Shown one piece after another: positions 17,277-25,743 of a DNA stretch of 49,325 nucleotides. Every line of letters starts with the position of its first letter. Positions within the stretch are counted from its first letter, which is position 1. Under the pieces are notes generated by a model, which did no database searches, was not told the DNA's origin, and worked only from the letters and a program-made list of their open reading frames with translations. Origin of the DNA: a virus; IMG/VR virus record IMGVR_UViG_3300008111_000063, positions 1-49,325 of that record; one strand, written 5' to 3'. A program made the translations under genes and the position numbers.

Positions 17277-17927
17277 TCAGAACATTTCATTATCTTGCGA
17301 CTCAATTACAGTAGACATATGGTCTGCCCAATGCATAATGTATGGAAGTTTATATCTCATACGTTTATTAGGGTCAAATGCTATAAGATATTTTTTATTA
17401 TCATCATCATATAAACCATCCGTAAGCTTCATTCCAAAATATTCAGCTTCGGAATAAGCTATTCCATATTGTTGTAATGTAAAAAAAGTTCTATCTGTAA
17501 GAGTCATAAAAGAATCGGCTGTATTTTTCTTATAATAGTCTCCTCTGTTTTTTACGTGCCATTCGGAATCGTTTGGTAAATAATGTAAATTTTCTTTTGT
17601 ACCTAATTTACCTAAATCGTGATGCAGTGCTGTAAATATTAATTCTTCATCTGTAAAATCTACTTTTCCTCCAAGCGATATAAACATCTCTTTTACTTTT
17701 AACGCGTTTTTACATACATTAAATATGTGGTCTATATAACCACCTGGATATGCATTATGATATCCCGCATTTCCACTTGCTGGCGATATAATTAAATTAC
17801 CACCCAATTCACCATCGGAATACATGAATAGTAATTTTTCTAATCTTTCACCTGTAAAATACTTTTTAAGAATTTGAATGAACTTTTCGTAGTTTTCTCT
17901 TAACTGCTGTTCTGTTTTTTGTTTCAT
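17277..17927 (-). CDS. HD-domain phosphohydrolase
   Basis: The product has 216 residues. The metal-binding pattern is His67 in GGYIDHIFNVC, His102/His103-Asp104 in TALHHDLGKLGT, and a late His-Asp pair in YIMHWADHMSTV. HD enzymes cleave phosphate esters of nucleotides, cyclic nucleotides or RNA; the layout resembles the HD module of YhaM-type exonucleases and phage nucleotidases. Full length for a single domain. A clear promoter lies at 17954-17985, giving a leader of about 22 bases. The exact substrate cannot be read. Confidence 0.85.
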   Translation of the reverse strand: MKQKTEQQLRENYEKFIQILKKYFTGERLEKLLFMYSDGELGGNLIISPASGNAGYHNAYPGGYIDHIFNVCKNALKVKEMFISLGGKVDFTDEELIFTALHHDLGKLGTKENLHYLPNDSEWHVKNRGDYYKKNTADSFMTLTDRTFFTLQQYGIAYSEAEYFGMKLTDGLYDDDNKKYLIAFDPNKRMRYKLPYIMHWADHMSTVIESQDNEMF

Positions 17928-17953
17928 AATTTAGAGTTTAACTTTATAATACT

Positions 17954-17985
17954 CTAATATACGAAAAATATTCGAAATTATCAAA
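17954..17985 (-). promoter_or_regulatory. Promoter for the HD gene (TTTG-N20-TATATTAG)
   Basis: Minus strand: TTTG (17985-17982), 20 bases ending AATATTTTTCG, TATATTAG (17961-17954). The -33 box lies over the end of the upstream oxygenase gene. Confidence 0.75.
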
Positions 17986-18550
17986 TAATTGTTATAATCT
18001 TTTTATGTGATGGCCAGGCATTTATTGAGTATCTACTGCCCGATTCTACTTCTTCAATCATGTGTGGTACATTACAATCAAATACAAATATACTACCTGC
18101 TTTTTTAGGAACAACATACTCTATATTATTTATTTTATATTTTATATCCCCCCCTATGTAATCATCATTTAATTGTAGAATAATAGTTATTGTTCCTGCA
18201 TTTTTTATTTCTTGCATATCAGAATGCCATTTTAAAAAATCACCACTACCATATTTGTTAAATGTATACTTATCGCACACGGTATATAGTGTTGATTTAA
18301 ATGGCGATAATTTATTTGATATTTCTATTATCTTCGATGATAAATTTTTAATTGTTTTTTGGTGTTTTTCTTTATTTGTGAAATAATATCCTTTTCTTTT
18401 TAAGAAATTTGAATTATGATTTTTTAACGGATTTCCCCCATTATCAAATGATGTTGATTGCATATCAATCAAATTACAAGATAACCCAAAATTAATAAGT
18501 TCGGTACATTCATCTAATGATATAAAGTTTTCTATATATTCGTTGAACAT
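17981..18550 (-). CDS. 2OG-Fe(II) oxygenase (prolyl 4-hydroxylase-like), copy A
   Basis: The product has 189 residues. The double-stranded beta-helix metal triad is His109-x-Asp111 (LKWHSDMQE) and His163 (NVPHMIEE), with Arg173 (GSRYSINAW) to bind 2-oxoglutarate. The LQLNDDYIGGDIKY strand between them is typical of P4H-type phage enzymes. All key residues are present, so it is probably active. It lies last in a run of modification genes. Likely reaction: hydroxylation of a protein side chain or other acceptor. Three further members lie at 19076, 19639 and 20683. Confidence 0.9.
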   Translation of the reverse strand: MFNEYIENFISLDECTELINFGLSCNLIDMQSTSFDNGGNPLKNHNSNFLKRKGYYFTNKEKHQKTIKNLSSKIIEISNKLSPFKSTLYTVCDKYTFNKYGSGDFLKWHSDMQEIKNAGTITIILQLNDDYIGGDIKYKINNIEYVVPKKAGSIFVFDCNVPHMIEEVESGSRYSINAWPSHKKIITII

Positions 18551-18554
18551 TTTA

Positions 18555-19076
18555 TTAAATTATTTTAGATTTATTTTTTGTTTCTATTTTTTTAAAAAAT
18601 ACCGATGTTTCTGTCGCTGTACCATCTTCTCTTTCGTATGGAAAATCTGTACAATAGTAATTCTCTCGTAAGAACCTATATGCATCAACATTCCAAGTAC
18701 CATTATCCAAAACTATAATTGAATCATTTTTTTTATATTCATCTATTAGTTTAGCAAAAATACTTCTTGATATGTGTGTCGGATTATTATCTATTAAAAA
18801 AATATCAGCTGACTTAATTAATTCTATAAATTCTTTATTTTGTAAAATAGATTTATCAAACATTGATAATTTTACATTAGAGATTATTTTATCTTTTAAT
18901 AAAGAATCTATTTTTAAAAACCACTCAACATTATCTTCAAAAGAATAAACAAATTTAAAATGCTTTGAAAAAAATAAAGTAGAATACCCTGAACCGATTT
19001 CTATAATTACATTATTTTTAAAATCGTTTTGTGTAATCCAACTTACAAAATTTTTAGATAATTTTGAATTATCCAT
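18555..19076 (-). CDS. SAM-dependent methyltransferase-like protein
   Basis: The product has 173 residues. The glycine-rich SAM loop is VIIEIGSGYSTLFFSKHF (residues 23-40). An acidic strand-2 residue is seen in YSFEDNVEW, and a motif-IV-like strand is ADIFLIDNNPTH. The C-terminal strand is ETSVFFKK. The E-x-GSGYST form occurs in small-molecule and sugar methyltransferases. Its ATG overlaps the stop of the upstream oxygenase gene by one base. Substrate unknown; it could methylate a sugar or amino acid made by its neighbours. Confidence 0.82.
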   Translation of the reverse strand: MDNSKLSKNFVSWITQNDFKNNVIIEIGSGYSTLFFSKHFKFVYSFEDNVEWFLKIDSLLKDKIISNVKLSMFDKSILQNKEFIELIKSADIFLIDNNPTHISRSIFAKLIDEYKKNDSIIVLDNGTWNVDAYRFLRENYYCTDFPYEREDGTATETSVFFKKIETKNKSKII

Positions 19077-19642
19077 TATATAAGTGTTTTTTTGTAATTA
19101 TTAATAGGTTTTAAATTAAACCAACTAACCAGAGAATATCTTATACCAGATTCTACTGGGCTAACTCTATGATTAATATCAGATAAAAAAACAAATAAAT
19201 TCCCGATTCCGTTTTCAAATGTTGTAATACCTTCTATTTCATCAATTTTCATTTGTAAATCTCCGCCTGTATAATCGGTGTTTAATTGAATAACTATTGA
19301 ACAATATCTTTTAGCATATTCACCCTCTGGCGAAGAATCGGTATGCCAGTTATAATATTCACCAACTTTATATTCCGTAAACTGAAATGGTGCACCATCA
19401 AAATTTATTTCGTAACCTTTTAATTTTATTTTTTCTGAAATTTTTTCTACTAATCTTGCTTTTAAAAATGGAAAAATATTATCATAATTTGCAAAAGAAA
19501 TAGATGACTTTCTATAATTTTCATCTATCACATCGTTCATTATCTTTCCGGGTTTTAAATCTAAATTTTTTAAAGAAAAGTTTAAAATTTTATTACATTC
19601 ATCTATTGATAGAAATTCTTTTATTGTAAAATAATTAATCAT
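19076..19642 (-). CDS. 2OG-Fe(II) oxygenase, copy B
   Basis: ATG at 19642 is preferred to an ATG further upstream because it forms an ATGA overlap with the preceding stop (19641-19639); this gives 188 residues starting MINYFTIKEF. The triad is His100-x-Asp102 (YNWHTDSSPEG), His158 (DINHRVSPV) and 2OG-binding Arg168 (GIRYSLVSW). The strand LNTDYTGGDLQM links them. It is similar in plan to copy A (shared [L]N-D-Y-x-GGD and GxRYS), and the two probably arose by duplication with strong divergence. Confidence 0.9.
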   Translation of the reverse strand: MINYFTIKEFLSIDECNKILNFSLKNLDLKPGKIMNDVIDENYRKSSISFANYDNIFPFLKARLVEKISEKIKLKGYEINFDGAPFQFTEYKVGEYYNWHTDSSPEGEYAKRYCSIVIQLNTDYTGGDLQMKIDEIEGITTFENGIGNLFVFLSDINHRVSPVESGIRYSLVSWFNLKPINNYKKTLI

Positions 19643-20238
19643 ATGAGTTTTGTATTTATTGTTTTTTCTATTAAGTTGCAGTTTATAACGCATTTATCTT
19701 CGTTTTTTGATGGAACACCGGCGTGAGGTATTAATCCATCAAATATCAAAATTCTGTTTTCAACACAATCTACTTTTTGAAGTATTTCGGTTTTATCATC
19801 GTTATATAACAAAGTATATCCATTATTTGTATTAATATAAAATATATAAGAGGTATGTTCGGTTTGTCTATCTAGATGGATTGCATTAATAATATCGGTA
19901 TCGGTAAAGGTTTGTGCTTTTGTTAAATTTATTTTAGTTCTCAATGTATAAACGTATTTTTTACTAGTCTTTTGTTCTACACAACTTTTTATTTCATCGA
20001 TAATTGATAATATTTTTTTATCAATCTGTATGTTTTCACTTGGGATTGATATAACAAAACCAGCACCAACTTTTGTTTCAATTAATGATGGAGATTTAAA
20101 AAACCTTTCACCTTTAGAACCTACTATTTTTTCTAAATAAAACCATTCTAATTCATCTTGTCCTTTTAAAAAGTATTCTTGTAAGGTTTTTAAAGATTCT
20201 TTATTCAAAATATCATCATATACTTTATACTCTTTCAT
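19639..20238 (-). CDS. 2OG-Fe(II) oxygenase-like protein, copy C (variant)
   Basis: ATG at 20238 is chosen because it follows the upstream stop directly (TAATATG), giving 199 residues from MKEYKVYDDI. The metal triad is His121-x-Asp123 (AIHLDRQTEH) and His172 (LIPHAGVPS). The position normally held by the 2OG-binding Arg appears to be Lys182 (NEDKCVINC). It lacks the GGD strand signature of copies A, B and D and resembles the phage HxD...H group with the NNGYTLLYND turn. The Lys substitution may alter co-substrate binding. Confidence 0.8.
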   Translation of the reverse strand: MKEYKVYDDILNKESLKTLQEYFLKGQDELEWFYLEKIVGSKGERFFKSPSLIETKVGAGFVISIPSENIQIDKKILSIIDEIKSCVEQKTSKKYVYTLRTKINLTKAQTFTDTDIINAIHLDRQTEHTSYIFYINTNNGYTLLYNDDKTEILQKVDCVENRILIFDGLIPHAGVPSKNEDKCVINCNLIEKTINTKLI

Positions 20239-20239
20239 A

Positions 20240-20683
20240 TTATTTGTAATAACCAATACTTTTTATTATATCAATAATTGCATAATTCCACTCATTTACT
20301 TCTACGTGTATAGTATCATAATCTATTAGCATATAATCTGTTACGTTTTTGTAAAACCAATACGGACTAAATGCTGGCCTTTTTTCTTTTTTTGTAACAT
20401 ACAAATTATATCCAAAACAATCATTTTCATTAATTTTTTTAAACCAAACATATCCAATTGATGTGTTTTTGTAATATAATAAAAATGCCGTTTCTTTATT
20501 TTCAATTCTTTTATTTACATCCTGTATTGTAAACATCTCCGGCCATTTATATTCCAAATTAAAAAAATCTATTAGTTTGGTAAATTCTAATAAATCGGAA
20601 TTTGATATTGAATTACTTATTTTTTTTATTTTAAGTTGAGATTCTTTTATTTTTTTATTATGTGATATTTTAAAATTTTCCAT
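20240..20683 (-). CDS. GNAT-family N-acetyltransferase
   Basis: The product has 147 residues. The central strands (AFLLYYKNTSIGYVWFKKI) followed by GYNLYVTKKEKRP and the C-terminal VEVNEWNYAIIDIIKSIGYYK reproduce the GNAT beta4-alpha-beta5 pattern with the late N-x-A...GY/F segment. The R/QxxGxG/A pyrophosphate loop is degenerate (KKEKRPAFSPYW), so acyl-CoA binding is less certain. It lies between two oxygenase genes. It could acylate an amino sugar or a protein amine. Confidence 0.72.
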   Translation of the reverse strand: MENFKISHNKKIKESQLKIKKISNSISNSDLLEFTKLIDFFNLEYKWPEMFTIQDVNKRIENKETAFLLYYKNTSIGYVWFKKINENDCFGYNLYVTKKEKRPAFSPYWFYKNVTDYMLIDYDTIHVEVNEWNYAIIDIIKSIGYYK

Positions 20684-21189
20684 TATATAAGACTTTTTTC
20701 TTTTGCAAAATCTTTATCAAAATCAAAAAACATTACCATACTATATCTTTTTCCAATTGTAACGGGTAAAACTCTATGTAGTACATTTTTTGAGATTAGG
20801 ACTGCGCTGTTGGTTATGGGTTTATATTTTTTTATATCTTCTACAATATTAGAGTTTATATACTCTAGCTCACCACCAACGTAATCATCGTTTAAATACA
20901 TTATTAATGAAAAATCGGCCACATCGTAATGGAATGCATCTTCTTTATTTCCTCTATTATCAACAACATTTATCCAACTAGCCGTATGTTTACATTTTAT
21001 ACCATAGTTATTTTTGATAATATTTAATATATTTTCTATAATTTCTTTCTTTAAATTAATTGGCGTTCTTTTGTAGGAACTTCTACCAGAAACGGGTTCC
21101 ATTAACGTAGCATCATCAATAGATTTGCAAAACTTATTAAGATGTTCTATATCATTTTTATCTAAAATATTATCAATATACTTAACCAT
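20683..21189 (-). CDS. 2OG-Fe(II) oxygenase, copy D
   Basis: The product has 168 residues. The triad is His87-x-Asp89 (DAFHYDVADF) and His138 (NVLHRVLPV), with Arg148 (GKRYSMVMFF). The strand YLNDDYVGGELEY is like copies A and B. The ATG overlaps the GNAT stop by one base on the other side, so the cluster is coupled. The N-terminal helix carries GRSSYKRTPIN, which may contact the substrate. Full set of catalytic residues. Confidence 0.9.
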   Translation of the reverse strand: MVKYIDNILDKNDIEHLNKFCKSIDDATLMEPVSGRSSYKRTPINLKKEIIENILNIIKNNYGIKCKHTASWINVVDNRGNKEDAFHYDVADFSLIMYLNDDYVGGELEYINSNIVEDIKKYKPITNSAVLISKNVLHRVLPVTIGKRYSMVMFFDFDKDFAKEKSLI

Positions 21190-21190
21190 T

Positions 21191-22474
21191 TTATATTAAC
21201 TTTTTTATATCTTTACTATTTTTTAGGATAACACCCTGTAATAATAAATCTAAAAAAGAATTTTCTTTATAGATTTTTTCTATTAATAAAGAATGGACTT
21301 TATCTGTCCATAGTTTACATAGTGTATAATTTTCTTCATAATTTTCCATAAATTTTTTTACAAATTGAACAAATTTATCATTCTTCCCTCTGTACTCAAT
21401 AGCTTCTTTGTAAAATGGATGTTCCTCTATTCCTGTTATTTCTTTTAAAATTTCATACGGATATGTGTGAGTAGATATAAATGGTATTTTACCTAAAACA
21501 AATCCATAAGTTTTTTCTGACAAATAATTTGAAGCATATTGAACAGGCAACCAATCCCATGATTCACTTAATATGTGCATTTTGGCCTGTGGTAATATTC
21601 GCATCATATATTCTAAATAGTGTTCTATATTTTCTATATAAGAAATATCATCCCAATTATCCGTGCCCCATTTATTTAAATTTATATTTTTATTGTTTTT
21701 TATTTGAGTTGAATTTACATCATAATCTATATTTTGACAATTATCTGTTCTACTTAAATAAATTTCTTTATTGTTCAGCTTTGCGATATCATCTATTATA
21801 TCTATTCTATTTTTTTTATGATTTCTAACGGAAAAACATAATTTATATGGTTGATTTAATTTTTCGAAAATGTTTGCAAATTCATAATACCAACGTATTG
21901 AAAGTAATTCATTCCATTGAAACATTGTATTTGTAGCTATGAAATTATGATTTGGATAATGTATCGATTCTACCGATTTATCAATAAAAAAATTATCACT
22001 AAATATCCAATGGTTTTTTAATCTTCTAATTTGATATTCTAAATCCTTTACGGGTGCATATTTTAGCATTTCTGCTTCTATAAAACTTTTTTCTGTTCTC
22101 ATAATAGAAATTAACCAACCTTTTCTATTTTGAACGTTATCAGCTAACCATTTCATTATTGGAATATCATTAACACCAAATTGGCCACCACCCCTATGTG
22201 CCGTTAATCCTTTTTCTTTGTTTATACAATCTATTTCAGTATAATCTTTCCAATCAAACATTTGATAATTTATTGTTAAAAAATCTATCAAATGATATCC
22301 ATCTTCGGCATCGTGTAATTCTGGATTGAAAACTAATTCAAATTTTTTATCATTGTAATCACATAAAATAGTACCAATGTTGTTTTTTATATTAGATACT
22401 CGATTTATTGTATTATGAAATAACTTTAAAAATAAAGAACGAGAATAAAAATGGTGTATGTATATTTTAATCAT
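21191..22474 (-). CDS. Glycosyltransferase-like protein
   Basis: The product has 427 residues. Near residue 305-340 it carries SESWDWLPVQYASNY, then LSEKTYGFVLGKIPFIS and YEILKEITGIEEHPF. This E...SEKT...PFI pattern is that of GT-B type enzymes (as in GT10-like fucosyltransferases and related phage proteins), where it binds the nucleotide sugar. The N-terminal half is unfamiliar (LTAHRGGGQFGVNDIPIMKW). The same pattern recurs in 40273-41331. It overlaps the sulfotransferase gene by one base. Donor and acceptor unknown. Confidence 0.68.
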   Translation of the reverse strand: MIKIYIHHFYSRSLFLKLFHNTINRVSNIKNNIGTILCDYNDKKFELVFNPELHDAEDGYHLIDFLTINYQMFDWKDYTEIDCINKEKGLTAHRGGGQFGVNDIPIMKWLADNVQNRKGWLISIMRTEKSFIEAEMLKYAPVKDLEYQIRRLKNHWIFSDNFFIDKSVESIHYPNHNFIATNTMFQWNELLSIRWYYEFANIFEKLNQPYKLCFSVRNHKKNRIDIIDDIAKLNNKEIYLSRTDNCQNIDYDVNSTQIKNNKNINLNKWGTDNWDDISYIENIEHYLEYMMRILPQAKMHILSESWDWLPVQYASNYLSEKTYGFVLGKIPFISTHTYPYEILKEITGIEEHPFYKEAIEYRGKNDKFVQFVKKFMENYEENYTLCKLWTDKVHSLLIEKIYKENSFLDLLLQGVILKNSKDIKKLI

Positions 22475-23277
22475 TAAAATAGTTTTTTAGTAAAATAACT
22501 TTTTTCAAATTTATTCCATATCCAATCCCTTAATTTCTGGTCCTCTTTTATATCCATTTGTGGATATGCATAATTTATTTGATTGTCTTTTCCTATTTTT
22601 ATATCCGTATCATATTTACTTTTTATTAATTCTTCAAATTTATATAGTTCGTATATATCAAATTCATAAGTTGGTTTGTATCCACTTTTCCATGCTTCTT
22701 GTGAATCAAATACTCTCCAATTAATATAAATGTTATCTTTCATCATATTTTCTATGATATATTTTTTATTATAATTCATTGAATATTTTTCTATCAATGG
22801 TACTATTATTTTTGATTTCATTTTTTTATCAAATTCAAAATTTTTATCATTTTGTATCATAGATTTTATACAATCTATTATTTCATCTGTAAAATATTCG
22901 TAAATAAAATCATTTGTTATTTTATTTGGAATGTAACTTAATCCATATGCTTCCTTTACCCAGTGTCCAAATATATAATAAACTCCACTCAAAAATCGTT
23001 TACAGTAATCTCTTTTTATTGTTATAGTATTTACTTTACTACCTAAAAAAGTATACACTTCAGAAATAGATTGATGTCTGTGTGTTTTTATTTTTGTGTA
23101 TGTGACTTCTTTACCGTGAATTGATGGCATTACATATCCGTTACCAAATAAATCATTTGCATCATCTTTAAATGTTGGTTCTATTTTTAAATCTGCTTTT
23201 TCAAATGCTAAATGTACAGAAATACTGGCGCATTTGGGAATTGATATAAATACAATATCATTTTCAATTAACATCAT
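22474..23277 (-). CDS. Sulfotransferase-like protein
   Basis: The product has 267 residues. The 5'-phosphosulfate loop is IPKCASISVHLAFE (residues 13-26), as in carbohydrate and type-2 sulfotransferases. The 3'-phosphate site is TIKRDYCKRFLSGVYY (Arg-Asp...Arg...Ser). A His-rich segment KTHRHQSISE sits between. The enzyme would move sulfate from PAPS to a hydroxyl or amine, probably a sugar. It is the first gene after a clear promoter and leads the modification cluster. Two start codons (23277, 23274) are adjacent; the promoter predicts a leaderless message. Confidence 0.85.
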   Translation of the reverse strand: MMLIENDIVFISIPKCASISVHLAFEKADLKIEPTFKDDANDLFGNGYVMPSIHGKEVTYTKIKTHRHQSISEVYTFLGSKVNTITIKRDYCKRFLSGVYYIFGHWVKEAYGLSYIPNKITNDFIYEYFTDEIIDCIKSMIQNDKNFEFDKKMKSKIIVPLIEKYSMNYNKKYIIENMMKDNIYINWRVFDSQEAWKSGYKPTYEFDIYELYKFEELIKSKYDTDIKIGKDNQINYAYPQMDIKEDQKLRDWIWNKFEKSYFTKKLF

Positions 23278-23280
23278 AAC

Positions 23281-23311
23281 CTAATATACTAAAAATAATT
23301 GAATTTACAAA
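23281..23311 (-). promoter_or_regulatory. Promoter of the modification cluster (TTTG-N19-TATATTAG)
   Basis: Minus strand: TTTG (23311-23308), 19 bases ending TTATTTTTAG, TATATTAG (23288-23281). The last base of the box is four bases from the ATG at 23277, so the transcript should be leaderless or nearly so. The -33 box overlaps the last codons of 23305-23637. Confidence 0.75.
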
Positions 23312-23637
23312 AGTGTTTTTTTATTTTTTTGAGTTGAAGACCATAACTCATCATCAACTTCTTTCCATTTACCCAATGGACACTCATTAAATGTTTTTGT
23401 AAATATTTTTTTCTTTAGTGGACATCCACAATCATTGCAATATGGGTCGCCCGTCACATCTCTTTGCGCACGAAACTCTGGACATTGAATACAGATGTTC
23501 CACCTAGCCTCAGCCAATTCTTTTTGAAATTTTGTAGGATTGGATGCTGTAATCCATGCATCTGCTATTGTAACTATTTTGGATGGGTCTTTAACTAACC
23601 CACTTATTATTTTTTTAATACCCAAATCCATAACCAA
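23305..23637 (-). CDS. Small zinc-ribbon-like protein
   Basis: The product has 110 residues. Cysteines at 49, 52, 67, 70, 72 and 86 (CIQCPEF, CNDCGCPL, ECPLGKW) suggest one or two zinc sites. The N-terminal 45 residues are helical (LGIKKIISGLVKDPSKIV), then FQKELAEARWNIC. Small Cys-rich proteins with CxxCGCPL...CPLGKW occur in T4-like marine phages. A role in nucleic acid or protein binding is likely; function unknown. A second start, Met3, is equally possible. Confidence 0.78.
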   Translation of the reverse strand: MVMDLGIKKIISGLVKDPSKIVTIADAWITASNPTKFQKELAEARWNICIQCPEFRAQRDVTGDPYCNDCGCPLKKKIFTKTFNECPLGKWKEVDDELWSSTQKNKKTLL

Positions 23638-23645
23638 AAAATTAA

Positions 23646-23795
23646 TTACATATGTTTTGCTTTCAATGCTGTAATAAACTGATTTACAATTGTATTCAAT
23701 GCAATTTTTTTAGGAGATTCGGTTACTTTTTTTCTTCTTCTTTTAAATTGATTTTCTGAAGTCCAAACTCTATTTTTATTATTTTCAGTTGCCAT
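23646..23795 (-). CDS. Small basic protein, 49 residues
   Basis: Found by reading the gap between neighbours. ATG at 23795, TAA at 23648-23646. The protein has a basic patch (NQFKRRRKKVTESPKK) followed by a helix (LNTIVNQFITALKAKHM). It starts one base after the stop of the 637-residue protein gene ends its span (23797), which fits the packing here. The basic patch suggests nucleic-acid or membrane binding. No family was recognised. Confidence 0.68.
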   Translation of the reverse strand: MATENNKNRVWTSENQFKRRRKKVTESPKKIALNTIVNQFITALKAKHM

Positions 23796-23796
23796 A

Positions 23797-25710
23797 TTAA
23801 TTTATTTTTTTAAATTGAACATCTATTTTATTATAATCTACCATTAATAAACCATCTTCTGGGTTTATCATTAAAGCATGTTCAAATGCTGTTCCTATCA
23901 ATTCATTACCCATAACACCTTCATATAATCCATCTTCTCCCTTATAGGTATATTGATAAATATTTATACCACCATTTGATTTACCAATCAATTTTATATT
24001 TTCTTTATGAGCGATATCCGATTTAACATAGTTACAATATCCTGCACTTTGGCATATACTTGGTACAGGAAATTCACCACATGGATATGCATTACAATAA
24101 AATGAACCGGCTATGCATGGTGGATATCCAGGTGCACCACATCTACAACATTCTACATTTGCCCAGCTTGCACCGGAACCATTTCCACATTCATAACAAA
24201 ATATACAGTTTGCGGTAATTGATTTACAATCAAACGTATAGTTGTGAGTTAATAAACCATATCTCAATCCACCCTCTTCCGAAGTTAGGAATAGGTCTAA
24301 TTCTTCAAAATTTACAGCATAAACTTCTATTTCATCATATGAGTATGTTATTGTTTGAATAGTTTTTTCTATTAAAGAATTTGTTTGTGAATCAAATAGT
24401 ATAAGTGTATCATTTGGTTTTAAATCCATATATTGTGTAAATTTCACAACATAATCCGATGAACTACCACTTTCTAATTCTTTTTTCAAAATCATAGCAT
24501 GACTAACATCTGAAAATTTAGTTCCACCCTCACATTCTATGTTCCAGAAAAATCCAACGTAATTTTCTCTTTTTACTATGTTTGTTAATTGAGATGAACT
24601 TACTTCAAAATTGTTTATCAAATTAGTAAATGATCCTGACCAATTTTGTAAATTTACGGTGTTTTCGACCATAGGTAAATCAGGTATTGTAATAGATTTT
24701 ACCGTATCGTTTTGATTTAATGATGATAATAGTGTTAATGTATTATCTGGTAAAAATACCTTCGTACTTGTATCGGCAGATACTTTTGGTGCTTTTTCAC
24801 CATTATTGTATTTGTAAAAATATTTAGGTCTTTCCCAAATAGGTATTTTATTATCATCATCTAAATCACATATGTTATCCAAATCAAATGCATTAGAAAA
24901 CTGTACGGACCATAGATTTAAAACATCTAAATTTGAACCATAGACTAAATCAACACTTCTATAATGTGTTAGTTTACCGTCTAATAAATCGGAATCATTT
25001 AATATGTACTCTTGAATATATTCATCATCTGCTAATCCACTTTTTAAAACATTCAATTCTTCTATTGTATTTATTTTATATAATTTTGGATGTATATGAT
25101 TATCGGCAGGGGTTATTCTTTTCTTAATCATATAGTTAGGATGGACACCATTATCTCTTAAAGTTGTTCCAATAGAATCAAATCCTAATTCCGAATCATT
25201 GATATATGTAGCTGGAATAGATGTTGGGTTTGAATCATGCATTAATTTAAGAAATTCCCAATTATCTCTTGCGTAGGTATCATCTATTAATGCGGTAACA
25301 TCATATGCTATACGGATAATCAATTTATTGTCCGAATCTTCAATATAAGGAATGGTCATTGAATTCGCATCTAATACGATATTGTTAAACGTAAATCCTT
25401 TAGATTGACAATAATATTCTATCATTTGTGAAAACATCTTTCGGTTATTATCATCAATTGAACTTCCTGAAATTGTATTTTCTGATTCCGGAGTTAATTC
25501 TATTTCCGAAACATATCCACCTCTTAAATTTCTTTTATTGATTAGGTGTACTTCATTTATTTGGGTTCCTGCAACTATTTGCTCTAACACATTAACATCA
25601 AAGTAATATCTCAAATCCACTGCCGGATGTATATTGGTATTAGTTTCTATGGCTTTGAATGAACCATCAGTATCTCTTACAAAATCTGTTCCTGTTAGTA
25701 CTGCTCTCAT
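23797..25710 (-). CDS. Multidomain virion-like protein: ATP-grasp-like N-part, Cys-rich segment, S74-type chaperone tail
   Basis: The product has 637 residues in three parts. Residues 1-230 contain strings that resemble ATP-grasp elements: TDFVRDTDGSFKAIETNTN (the D...dG...E-N metal-binding strand) and YMIKKRITPADNHIHPKLYK with EYIQEYIL. Residues 495-559 hold 12 cysteines (CIFCYECG, ECCRCG). Residues 564-637 match peptidase S74 intramolecular chaperones: SDIAHKENIKLIG (Ser564, Lys569), INIYQYTYKG, YEGVMGNEL, LLMVDYNKIDV. S74 domains trimerise fibres and then cut themselves off. The order of ATP-grasp strings is unusual, so that part is tentative; the S74 call is firm. Probably a tail spike or fibre. 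Confidence 0.82.
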   Translation of the reverse strand: MRAVLTGTDFVRDTDGSFKAIETNTNIHPAVDLRYYFDVNVLEQIVAGTQINEVHLINKRNLRGGYVSEIELTPESENTISGSSIDDNNRKMFSQMIEYYCQSKGFTFNNIVLDANSMTIPYIEDSDNKLIIRIAYDVTALIDDTYARDNWEFLKLMHDSNPTSIPATYINDSELGFDSIGTTLRDNGVHPNYMIKKRITPADNHIHPKLYKINTIEELNVLKSGLADDEYIQEYILNDSDLLDGKLTHYRSVDLVYGSNLDVLNLWSVQFSNAFDLDNICDLDDDNKIPIWERPKYFYKYNNGEKAPKVSADTSTKVFLPDNTLTLLSSLNQNDTVKSITIPDLPMVENTVNLQNWSGSFTNLINNFEVSSSQLTNIVKRENYVGFFWNIECEGGTKFSDVSHAMILKKELESGSSSDYVVKFTQYMDLKPNDTLILFDSQTNSLIEKTIQTITYSYDEIEVYAVNFEELDLFLTSEEGGLRYGLLTHNYTFDCKSITANCIFCYECGNGSGASWANVECCRCGAPGYPPCIAGSFYCNAYPCGEFPVPSICQSAGYCNYVKSDIAHKENIKLIGKSNGGINIYQYTYKGEDGLYEGVMGNELIGTAFEHALMINPEDGLLMVDYNKIDVQFKKIN

Positions 25711-25743
25711 TTTTATCTATTTGTTTACTATAAGTATATTAAA

